27,333 bases of DNA from DATMNI01 sp035570275 (GTDB taxonomy: Bacteria; Acidobacteriota; Terriglobia; Bryobacterales; Bryobacteraceae), in the NCBI GenBank assembly GCA_035570275.1, contig DATMNI010000419.1:1-27333 (forward strand). The letters run 5' to 3'. The position numbers and the translations under genes were made by a program. Below, one piece after another: positions 1 through 6,294 of the stretch. The notes beneath the pieces are model-generated. The model saw only the letters and a program-made list of their open reading frames with translations, was not told the DNA's origin and did not search any database. The number at the start of each line of letters is the position of its first letter. Within the stretch, counting starts at the first letter, position 1.

Positions 1-1
1 C

Positions 2-85
2 ATCGCCTTGGCCATTGTACGCACACAGTTTGCGGAGCCCGGCACGGCGCTGGACTCGGCCAAAGTCTGTGGGGCAGGTTGCTAA
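2..85 (+). CDS. Possible 3' end of a GcvT/YgfZ-like folate-binding protein (partial)
   Basis: A reading frame enters from the left edge and ends at TAA 83-85. It reads IALAIVRTQFAEPGTALDS followed by AKVCGAGC. The opening resembles the C-terminal beta-barrel of aminomethyltransferase/YgfZ proteins, which often carries an 'ALxxVRxxxxEPGTxL' stretch. The last codons and the stop lie inside the dispersed repeat that starts at 68, so the native C-terminus may have been replaced by the repeat. Only 27 codons are visible, so this is a weak call. The stretch could also be non-coding. Confidence 0.3.
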   Translation: MALAIVRTQFAEPGTALDSAKVCGAGC

Positions 86-144
86 CCTGCGGCGGATTGG
101 CAATCCGCCTGCCGGGAGTTGGCGCGCGGCCGAACTTCCACAAG
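68..144 (+). repeat. Dispersed two-hairpin repeat, copy 1
   Basis: This 77-bp unit holds two adjacent hairpins. The first is GCAGGTT-GCT-AACCTGC and the second is GGCGGATT-GGC-AATCCGCC. A tail follows that reads GGAGTTGGCGCGCGGCCG and then AACTTCCACAAG. The unit recurs nearly unchanged at 204-280. The hairpin part alone recurs at 6248-6290 and 21084-21126 in the opposite orientation. It looks like a REP/MITE-type non-coding element; no ORF in it resembles a protein. Confidence 0.85.
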
Positions 145-203
145 CCTGTTCGCGATGTGCGCGGGCGAACAGGAGGAAGGATGAAAGTCGTCCGTGGCAG
201 CTA

Positions 204-280
204 TGTGGGGCAGGTTGCTAACCTGCGGCGGATTGCTAATCCGCCTGCCGGGAGTTGGCGCGCGGCCGAACTTCCACAAG
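204..280 (+). repeat. Dispersed two-hairpin repeat, copy 2
   Basis: This copy is the same length as the one at 68-144 and differs by one or two bases in the second hairpin loop (GCT for GGC). The offset between the copies is 136 bp. The 59 bp between them are unrelated, so the pair is a direct repeat with a spacer and not a strict tandem array. Confidence 0.85.
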
Positions 281-296
281 CGACTTTCGAGAGTGC

Positions 297-320
297 GCGG
301 ATTGCGAATCCGCCTGCCGG
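297..320 (+). repeat. Partial copy of the dispersed repeat (second hairpin only)
   Basis: The sequence GCGGATTGCGAATCCGC followed by CTGCCGG matches the second hairpin and the start of the tail of the 77-bp unit. It lacks the first hairpin and the rest of the tail. It is probably a decayed third copy. Confidence 0.6.
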
Positions 321-485
321 AATGACGCGCCTCTTGCTCGCACAGCCCTCACTGCCGGTCACCTTCGAGGCGGCCGATTCAACCGGGCGGTGGCGGTCGC
401 ACCGGAGACCGGACCACGGCGTCATTCGCCCGGCGAGCTGCTGAACCTGATGCTGCGGCTTAGCTGGCAGGCTTAGTAGGTAAGC
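321..485. other. Intergenic stretch with no recognised gene
   Basis: No frame here has protein-like composition on either strand. Just before the stop codon of the small membrane protein gene lies a short palindrome, GTAAGCTTAC (480-489), in an AT-richer patch. It may form part of a 3' end, but it lacks the long GC stem and T run of an intrinsic terminator. Confidence 0.4.
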
Positions 486-959
486 TTACTTAGTAAGTAA
501 TGGTCCGAAGCGCAGGAACAAAACGAGCGCGAAGTTCAGAACAAACAACGCATGAAAGCAGACATGGAGTAAGTTGGGCCGCGGATTGTCGCCGCGCCGG
601 GGAAGGGCTTGCTTCGTGCCCGCATACATGGCGGAGTATTGGCGCTTGCGATCCTCCGTGGCGCCGAGGAAGTACGGGATGTACCACATCGCGATTGCAG
701 ACGCCAAAGTTACGGCACAGTAGATGACCCAGTAAGTGGCCACATAACCGGGCTTAGGCCGGTTCCAGAAGTAGATTGCGAATGCGGCTGCGATGCCGGG
801 GAAGATACCGTTGATGACGGTGACAAGCCATAGCTTGGGGCGGCCGATCAGCGACTGCACCTGGCTGCCGTGCGTCCAGCCGGGGATGTCCACCAGGTCG
901 TGTGAGACCACCACGACGAACTGCAGCGTGATGAGGCAGGCGAAGAGGGTCTGAAGCAT
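486..959 (-). CDS. Small multi-pass membrane protein, unknown function
   Basis: The product is 157 aa from the ATG at 959. It has about four hydrophobic segments: the N-terminus (LQTLFACLITLQFVVVV), about 45-65 (LVTVINGIFPGIAAAFAIYF), about 75-95 (ATYWVIYCAVTLASAIAMWY) and near the C-terminus (LFVLNFALVLFL). A conserved-looking HDLVDIPGWTHGSQV stretch follows segment 1. An upstream ATG at 1067 would add 36 residues, but those are low-complexity and encoded by a palindromic repeat. The 959 start has GGAAG about 5-6 nt upstream and gives an N-terminal membrane segment at once. I do not recognise the family. The 3' neighbour is a repeat field; the 5' region holds two identical palindromes. Confidence 0.65.
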   Translation of the reverse strand: MLQTLFACLITLQFVVVVSHDLVDIPGWTHGSQVQSLIGRPKLWLVTVINGIFPGIAAAFAIYFWNRPKPGYVATYWVIYCAVTLASAIAMWYIPYFLGATEDRKRQYSAMYAGTKQALPRRGDNPRPNLLHVCFHALFVLNFALVLFLRFGPLLTK

Positions 960-1045
960 GCGGCTTCCGTTTGGAAATCGTAGCATGGTTCCGGACGGGG
1001 AGGGCAGGCTGGGCGAAGAACCCGAAGCGTCCGGCGCAAGGGTTC

Positions 1046-1062
1046 TTGGGCAATTTGCCCAA
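1046..1062. promoter_or_regulatory. Perfect palindrome TTGGGCAA-T-TTGCCCAA, copy 1
   Basis: Two 8-bp arms flank a single central base (1054). The site lies 87 bp upstream of the chosen start of the small membrane protein gene. The same 17-mer recurs 61 bp away, centre to centre. It could be an operator pair for a dimeric regulator, or part of a dispersed repeat family. Confidence 0.5.
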
Positions 1063-1104
1063 TTCATTTCCTAAACTACTGATTCTAAATAACACAGCGA
1101 ACCA

Positions 1105-1125
1105 TTTTGGGCAATTTGCCCAAAA
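1105..1125. promoter_or_regulatory. Perfect palindrome TTTTGGGCAA-T-TTGCCCAAAA, copy 2
   Basis: This site has the same 17-bp core as 1046-1062, extended to 10-bp arms. The two dyads enclose an AT-rich segment (about 1063-1104) in an otherwise GC-rich region, as a promoter between two operators would. No transcript start can be fixed by eye. Confidence 0.5.
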
Positions 1126-1228
1126 CAGAGTCGGCGGCTCCAGGGTCACGGCTGCGAAATTCAGATGCCGATGGAAGGCATCCCATTGGAAGGCAGTTAC
1201 AATGGCTATCGAACCTTACAGCATCGCT

Positions 1229-2038
1229 TTACTCGGCAACGCTGTTGTCGCTTGTCAAGTAGAACTCCGGCAGAACCTCCGGCAGGTCCGCAATCGACTC
1301 CAGCACCAGATCCGGCTTCACCTCGCCGGCGAGATCCCCCGGCCGGAACTTGCCCGTCTTTACCAGAGCCCCGCGCAGGCCGGCCTGCTGGGCGCCGCCG
1401 ACATCGGTGACGATGTCATCCCCCACCATCAGAATGTCCTCCGCGGCCACGTGCAACTGTTCGGCTGCCGCCTGGAAGAAGCTCGCGGCCGGCTTTCCGA
1501 ACACCATGGCCCGCCGCCCGGAGGCATGTTCCAGCGCCGCCACAAAGGGCGCCACGTCCAGCGCGATGCCATCCTCACTTTGCCAGAACCGTGTCATGCC
1601 TAGTGCGATCAGCGTGGCATCGGGATTGGCGTGCAGCAGGCGGAAGGCCCGGTTCAGCGTTCGGAAGTCCCAGCGCGCACCCAGATCGCCGATCACCACG
1701 TAGTCCGCGCCAGTTTCGGCTTGCCCGGGAAGGCACGCGATGCCTTCGAACTCGCCCTGCGCCTTCGGCGGCACGAACAGCGCCACGCCCCGCGCGCCCC
1801 GCTCCCGCAACCAGGCAGCCGCGGCCACGCACGGCGTCAGGGTCTGCGACTCATCGGCCGGAATCCCAAACCGCGCCAGTTTTTCCACCAGCACCGCGCG
1901 GCCGCGCGAAGTCGTATTGGTGACGAACAGGTGCGGAATGCCCTGCGCGCGCACCCATGCCAGGGCTTCCGCCGCCCCTGGAATCGGCGTCTCGGAGTTG
2001 TAGACCACTCCGTCCATGTCGAAAAGAATCGCCTTCAT
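1229..2038 (-). CDS. HAD superfamily IIA phosphatase
   Basis: The product is 269 aa, the usual size for HAD-IIA (NagD/HDHD2/LHPP-like) hydrolases, which remove phosphate from small metabolites in the cytoplasm. Motif I is DMDGV with D7 as nucleophile and D9 as acid/base. Motif II is T40 in VTNTTS. Motif III is K182 in FGKP. Motif IV is GDD at 206-208 with D212. The insert between motifs II and III matches the type IIA C2 cap. The ATG overlaps the stop of the carboxylesterase gene upstream as ATGA, so translation is probably coupled. The native substrate cannot be told from sequence. Confidence 0.88.
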   Translation of the reverse strand: MKAILFDMDGVVYNSETPIPGAAEALAWVRAQGIPHLFVTNTTSRGRAVLVEKLARFGIPADESQTLTPCVAAAAWLRERGARGVALFVPPKAQGEFEGIACLPGQAETGADYVVIGDLGARWDFRTLNRAFRLLHANPDATLIALGMTRFWQSEDGIALDVAPFVAALEHASGRRAMVFGKPAASFFQAAAEQLHVAAEDILMVGDDIVTDVGGAQQAGLRGALVKTGKFRPGDLAGEVKPDLVLESIADLPEVLPEFYLTSDNSVAE

Positions 2039-3618
2039 CGTTTGCGGGTGGCCAGTTCGTCGAGGAATACGTAGCGGTCTCGCTGGTTGTCCGGAGTGGT
2101 GCGGGAGTCGCCGCTGAAATGCATTATCGGGGCGCCCCCGTGCTTGTAGTCCGCCCAGAGAGGCAAGCCGGAGCCGTTCGGGTTCCCCGTCTTGGCGAAG
2201 TTGGTCCAGTATGTGCTCATGAGATCCGAAACCTTCCGGTCATCCGGCCGCCAGGGCAGCTTCCTGGAGGAAAGCGCGCCGAAAACAAATTCTATTTCGC
2301 TGGCGTGCGGCGCGGTTGGCTCCGTGCCCGGAGCCGTGGTGGCGTCGGCCGGGAACGGCAATGTCTGGTCGAACCGGTACCGGTAGACGACCGACTTCCC
2401 AGTCTCCTGCTGGGCCTCAAGCCACTTCCATGTCCCGTAGGCGATGAACTGGTCGCTCGCATAATCCTGCGCCGACCGCCTGGCTTCGGCGTCGCTGCCG
2501 GCTGGGTACAGCTTCAGAAACCTGGCCGCATCGGCGCCGAACTGCGTCTCGGCATGCTTGCGGAAGTTCTCCGCCGTGGGGCTGTCCTTTCCAAAGAAGG
2601 CCCGGAAACTCCCCTCGTCCCGGTTCCATCCGGCCAGCAGCGGAACGTGGGCCTGCTTGCCCGCCGCGAAGATCGCCGAGACCGTTTCGGGCAGGAAGTA
2701 GCCATCGATGTTCGGCGGCATGGACCGGCGGGATGGGTCCTTGGATACGGCTTGCATCAGGTCGGCCGCGGACATGGCGCGCAGTCCCGCAATCGACGAC
2801 GCGCCCAGCGTTTCGGCCGTGAACTTCGCATTCGCCGCTTCCGTTTCGGCGTGCGGCTTCAGCCCCAGGGTGGACCCGAAAAACGCGCCGCTCTCCCCGA
2901 TGGCGCGATGGAAAAGCCCTTGCGCCAGCGGTGACGCCATCAGCGCGCTCACCGAAAACGAGCCCGCCGATTCGCCGAAAATAGTGACGTTGTCCGGATC
3001 GCCGCCGAATGTGGCGATGTTTTTCTTGACCCATTCGAGGGCGGCAAGCTGGTCCATCAGGCCGTAGTTCCCCGAGGCGTTGTGGCCGGATTCCCTGGCC
3101 AGTTCGGGATGCGAGAAGAAGCCGAATATGCCGAGCCGGTAGTTCATGCTCACCACCAGCACGCCCTTCTTCGACAAGTTCCCGCCATCCTGCCGCGGCT
3201 CGGATGTGGCGCCCGCGGCGAACCCGCCGCCGTAAATCCAGACCATCACCGGCAGCCTGGCCTGTACGGGCGCGGCTGGCATCCACAAATTAAGATACAG
3301 GCAGTCTTCGCTGGGACCGGCGTCGTGGAAAACCATGTCTGCAAAGATCGGCGCTTGCATGCAGCGCGGCCCGTATTCGGCCGCCTTGCGCACGCCGGTC
3401 CAGGAAGGCGCGGGCTGCGGCGGTTTCCAGCGCAGCGGCCCAACCGGCGGCGCCGCGTACGGAATGCCTTTGAAGGTGCGCACCTTTCCATCGGCGCTGA
3501 TCACCCCTTCCAGCACCCCATTGGCGGTGCGCAGTTCCTCATAGCGAATCTGTTGGCCCGCCGCAGACTGTGCGCAGGCGGCTAAGGCGACCAGGCAGAC
3601 GGAGTATTTGTGAATCAT
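2035..3618 (-). CDS. Type-B carboxylesterase, exported
   Basis: The product is 527 aa, typical for carboxylesterase/cholinesterase family hydrolases. A signal peptide covers about residues 1-21 (MIHKYSVCLVALAACAQSAA, then G). The oxyanion-hole GGGF is at 130-133. The nucleophile is S217 in GESAGS, the acid is E335 in NRDEGS and the base is H438 in APHASE, so the triad is complete. The disulphide-like cysteines C86 and C106 flank the usual EDCLYLN box. It should cleave ester bonds in the periplasm or outside. It lies between the SUMF1-like gene and the HAD gene, all on the minus strand, and overlaps the HAD start by ATGA. Confidence 0.92.
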   Translation of the reverse strand: MIHKYSVCLVALAACAQSAAGQQIRYEELRTANGVLEGVISADGKVRTFKGIPYAAPPVGPLRWKPPQPAPSWTGVRKAAEYGPRCMQAPIFADMVFHDAGPSEDCLYLNLWMPAAPVQARLPVMVWIYGGGFAAGATSEPRQDGGNLSKKGVLVVSMNYRLGIFGFFSHPELARESGHNASGNYGLMDQLAALEWVKKNIATFGGDPDNVTIFGESAGSFSVSALMASPLAQGLFHRAIGESGAFFGSTLGLKPHAETEAANAKFTAETLGASSIAGLRAMSAADLMQAVSKDPSRRSMPPNIDGYFLPETVSAIFAAGKQAHVPLLAGWNRDEGSFRAFFGKDSPTAENFRKHAETQFGADAARFLKLYPAGSDAEARRSAQDYASDQFIAYGTWKWLEAQQETGKSVVYRYRFDQTLPFPADATTAPGTEPTAPHASEIEFVFGALSSRKLPWRPDDRKVSDLMSTYWTNFAKTGNPNGSGLPLWADYKHGGAPIMHFSGDSRTTPDNQRDRYVFLDELATRKR

Positions 3619-3633
3619 GGTGTAAGTATAGCT

Positions 3634-3712
3634 GTCAGCGTTCAGCGTTCAGCTTAAAGCGGAGCACGCGGCCGACGCTGGTTTAGCTGAAAGCTGATAG
3701 CTGAACGCTGAC
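3634..3712. repeat. Long inverted repeat between esterase and SUMF1-like genes
   Basis: The left arm 3634-3654 and the right arm 3692-3712 match at 19 of 21 positions and enclose a 37-nt loop. The arms are built from the word GCTGAACGCTGA and its complement. It sits downstream of the SUMF1-like gene and upstream of the esterase ATG (3618). It may weaken read-through between the two, or may simply be a dispersed repeat. Confidence 0.6.
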
Positions 3713-3722
3713 GGCTTCTTCC

Positions 3723-4676
3723 CTATTCCCTCGCCGCTCGAAACCCAATCATGCGGTGCGCTTGCAGCGAAGGCCACGCCGCCGACCGCGCGTACGATCG
3801 CAAATCCAGTGCGTCCACAAAAAAAGTGCCTCCGCGCAGCACCCGATAGCCCCCCTTTTCCGGCCCTTTGGGATTCTTGCGCGGCGAGACTGCGTAGTAG
3901 TTGCGGCTATACCAGTCCTGACACCACTCCATCACGTTGCCGGCCATATCGAAGGCGCCGTAGGGCGACGCGTTGTTGTGAGTTTGCAGTTCGCCGCGCC
4001 TGCTGCCGTCGTAGAAGCCGACCACTTGCCCCGTATCGAAGCTGCTCGCGCCCACGTAGTTGGCGTAGGAGTGGTCGATGGTATTGCCCCACGGATACCG
4101 GCGCTGGTCGGTGCCGCGCGCGGCCTTTTCCCATTCGGCCTCGGTGGGCAGCCGGTACTTCTTGCCGGTCTTGGCGCTGAGCCAATTGCAGTAGGCTACG
4201 GCCGAATCCCAATTGACGCCGAGCACCGGATAATCGTCGGTCTCGGGAGTGCCGCCGCCCGGTGCGCTACCCCCCGCAGCGCCACCTCCCGCTGCGCCAC
4301 CTCCCGCTGCGCCACCTCCATGGTTGCGCGCGTCGGTCCAATAGGGAATCTGGTCCTTCGGCACCACCCGGCCCTCGGGCCAGAACTTTGGGTCGTCGTA
4401 GCCCGGGTCGTCGCGGAATTTCTTCCACTCGCCGTTGCTCATTTCGTACCTGGCGATATAGAAGGCATCCAGTTCCACCACGTGCACGGGCCGCTCGCGG
4501 GCTTCGCCGTCGCCAAAGTTGTCGCCCATGCGGAACGCGCCCGCGGGCACGTAGACGTAATCTCCGTGGCCGTCGTTCACCACCGGGGGCGCGGCCGGCG
4601 CGGCCGGCGTCAGGCTCCGCACCAACACCAGAATGGCCGCGGAGGCCAGTGCCCGCCGTCTTACGGTGAACCGCAA
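3723..4676 (-). CDS. Exported SUMF1/FGE-domain protein without the catalytic cysteines
   Basis: The product is 317 aa from the TTG at 4676. That start lies one base past the stop of the upstream hydrolase and has a strong GGAGG (4686-4690) nine bases upstream. The longer frame to an ATG at 4760 would overlap the hydrolase and lack this site. An N-terminal segment (FTVRRRALASAAILVLV) is a signal peptide or anchor. The SUMF1 fold then follows: VPAGAFRMGD near 43, LPTEAEWEKAARG near 176, GNVMEWCQDW 246-255, LRGGTFF near 280 and a terminal IGFRAARE. True formylglycine-generating enzymes have two copper-binding cysteines after the RGG(S/T) box; here the region reads FFVDALDL, without cysteine. It is therefore probably not a sulfatase-activating enzyme. 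A GGGAA repeat interrupts the domain at about 120-142. Confidence 0.85.
   Translation of the reverse strand: MRFTVRRRALASAAILVLVRSLTPAAPAAPPVVNDGHGDYVYVPAGAFRMGDNFGDGEARERPVHVVELDAFYIARYEMSNGEWKKFRDDPGYDDPKFWPEGRVVPKDQIPYWTDARNHGGGAAGGGAAGGGAAGGSAPGGGTPETDDYPVLGVNWDSAVAYCNWLSAKTGKKYRLPTEAEWEKAARGTDQRRYPWGNTIDHSYANYVGASSFDTGQVVGFYDGSRRGELQTHNNASPYGAFDMAGNVMEWCQDWYSRNYYAVSPRKNPKGPEKGGYRVLRGGTFFVDALDLRSYARSAAWPSLQAHRMIGFRAARE
4264..4320. repeat. 15-bp in-frame tandem repeat inside the SUMF1-like gene
   Basis: The unit GCGCCACCTCCCGCT (plus strand) appears twice exactly (4279-4308), flanked by an imperfect unit at 4264-4278 and a partial unit ending at 4320. It encodes Gly-Gly-Gly-Ala-Ala repeats. 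Because the period is five codons, copy-number change would keep the frame. Confidence 0.9.
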
Positions 4677-4677
4677 G

Positions 4678-5547
4678 TTACTTGCCCTCCGGAAGGAATC
4701 CGCCCTGCTTGAGGAAGTGCTCCAGACGCGGCATCCAGTCGGAGAAGTTCGGGCTGGCAAAGCCGCTTCCGAACCCGTGCCGGCCCTTCTGATAGACGTG
4801 GATTTCGGCGGTGGCGCCGGCGCGCGTCAGATCCATAAACAACTGCGCCGACCCTAGCGACGTCCCCGTGTCTAAAGCTGCCGCCAACAGGAACGTGGGC
4901 GGAAAAGTCTTGAGCGACTCGCCCGGCGCGGCCCGGCCGGGGCCGTACACCAGTGCCAGGTAATCGGGCCGCGAACTCAACCGGTCCATCTCATCGGCCG
5001 CGTTGGCGTCGCCAGGGCCGGACGCCGCCACCACCAGGCGGCCCAGGTTTGACCCGGCGGAGAACCCGATGTAGCCGACCCGATTCGGGTCCAGATGGAA
5101 TTCGCTGGCGCGTGAGCGCACCAGTTGGATGGCGCGCTTGCCGTCCAGCGTGCGGGCGTCGTCCCGATACCGCGGCGACAACCGGTAGGTCAGCACGAAC
5201 GCGGCCACGCCCCAATCGTTGTAGCGCTCGGCGATCTCCATGCCTTCGCCGCCGTACATGAGCATGATGTTGGAACCGCCCGGCGCAATCACCACCGAGC
5301 CTCCGTTTCGTCTGCCTTCGGGCGGCAGAAAGACGGTGAGGAACGGCTGGTCCAGCGGCCCGCTGCCATTCGCCAGCGGAACCTTACCCGCCTCCCAGAG
5401 CGCGATGTTGTAGTTGACGGCCGGGTCTTCGCCGGCCGGGTTCCTGTCCACGCCCGGTTTCCTGTCCGCCGCCAGCAAGGAGCCCGAAATCGCCAGCGCG
5501 GCCAGAATCCCGCGCCACCGGTTGGTTGAGAACAAAGCAGCATCCAT
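4678..5547 (-). CDS. Exported alpha/beta hydrolase (esterase/lipase-like)
   Basis: The product is 289 aa. An N-terminal hydrophobic stretch (ILAALAISGSLLAAD, about 14-28) suggests export. The oxyanion-hole APGGS is at 88-92, the nucleophile S163 is in GFSAGS, the acid is probably D226 in ALDTGTS and the base is H257 in GRHGFG. The fold and size resemble acetyl-xylan-esterase-like and BD-FAE-like hydrolases that deacylate plant polymers, but the substrate is not evident. It is the first gene of the minus-strand run, and its stop codon is followed directly by the TTG start of the SUMF1-like gene. No clear ribosome-binding site precedes the ATG at 5547. Confidence 0.82.
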   Translation of the reverse strand: MDAALFSTNRWRGILAALAISGSLLAADRKPGVDRNPAGEDPAVNYNIALWEAGKVPLANGSGPLDQPFLTVFLPPEGRRNGGSVVIAPGGSNIMLMYGGEGMEIAERYNDWGVAAFVLTYRLSPRYRDDARTLDGKRAIQLVRSRASEFHLDPNRVGYIGFSAGSNLGRLVVAASGPGDANAADEMDRLSSRPDYLALVYGPGRAAPGESLKTFPPTFLLAAALDTGTSLGSAQLFMDLTRAGATAEIHVYQKGRHGFGSGFASPNFSDWMPRLEHFLKQGGFLPEGK

Positions 5548-5633
5548 GCAGTCACAGTATCACGAGAAACAGGGCGGCGCCCCACAAGTCTGCCCCATGC
5601 CGTGTGCGAAGATAATGCGTACTACTTAAGAAG

Positions 5634-6206
5634 ATGCCGTCCGATCCGAACTGGTACGTAGGCGCCGCGTGGACGTTGTTGTTGATCGTCTGGGTTATCG
5701 GGGCGTTCCGTACCAAGCGGACCGAGAGATCCGCTTCGCGAGGCGCGCGGCTCGGCGAGCTATGCCTGCTGGTGGTGGCCTTCAGCCTGCTCTTCCGAAA
5801 GTCCCTCCGGTTCGGTCCACTGGCGTGGCGTGTGATTCCCGAGACCCCGCCGTTCCAGTGGGCCGGGCTGGCGATCGCCATCGTGGGTATTGGGTTCGCG
5901 ATGTGGGCCCGCTTCTACCTGGGAAGCAACTGGAGCGCGATCGCCGGCGTCAAGCAGGGTCATAGCCTGGTGCGCAGCGGTCCCTACTCCATGGTGCGGC
6001 ACCCGATCTATACCGGATTAATCGTGGCGGGGTTCGGCACGGCGCTGGTCTCGGGCGCGCTAAGTTGTTTCGTGGCGCTGCCGTTGATGATTGTCGCCTG
6101 GCGCAAGAAATCGCTGATCGAGGAAGGCTTCATGCGGGAACAGTTCGGCCCGGAGTACCAACGCTACATGCACGAAGTGAAGGCGCTGATTCCGTTTGTG
6201 TGGTGA
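5634..6206 (+). CDS. Isoprenylcysteine carboxyl methyltransferase family membrane protein
   Basis: The product is 190 aa with four to five membrane segments (about 8-24, 42-56, 76-94, 126-156). It carries the ICMT/PEMT signature: HSLVRSGPYSMVRHPIY at 110-126 binds S-adenosylmethionine, and E163-E164 with FGPEYQRYM at 171-179 forms the C-terminal helix motif. Such proteins methylate lipid-like or prenylated substrates at the inner membrane. The start at 5634 follows an AAGAAG stretch. It is a single plus-strand gene, divergent from the hydrolase at 5547 and convergent with the permease at 6295. Confidence 0.85.
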   Translation: MPSDPNWYVGAAWTLLLIVWVIGAFRTKRTERSASRGARLGELCLLVVAFSLLFRKSLRFGPLAWRVIPETPPFQWAGLAIAIVGIGFAMWARFYLGSNWSAIAGVKQGHSLVRSGPYSMVRHPIYTGLIVAGFGTALVSGALSCFVALPLMIVAWRKKSLIEEGFMREQFGPEYQRYMHEVKALIPFVW

Positions 6207-6247
6207 TGGCGGCGGGACACAACACGGCTCGCTGCCGCATCGCGCGG

Positions 6248-6290
6248 GGCGGATTAGCAATCCGCCGCAGGTTAACAACCTGCCCCACAA
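6248..6290. repeat. Dispersed two-hairpin repeat, inverted copy between convergent genes
   Basis: The hairpins GGCGGATT-AGC-AATCCGCC and GCAGGTT-AAC-AACCTGC are followed by CCCACAA, which is the reverse complement of the unit at 68-144 without its tail. It is preceded (6225-6247) by GGCTCGCTGCCGCATCGCG, a segment also found beside the copy at 21084. It lies between two convergent genes, five bases from the permease stop, and could act as a two-way transcription barrier. Confidence 0.85.
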
Positions 6291-6294
6291 ATCT

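Noticed and set aside
68..320. CRISPR array
   Set aside because: The repeats are long, palindromic and few, and the spacing is irregular; no cas gene is near.
960..1067. 36-codon N-terminal extension of the small membrane protein
   Set aside because: It is encoded partly by the palindromic repeat and is low-complexity; the ATG at 959 begins a membrane segment directly.
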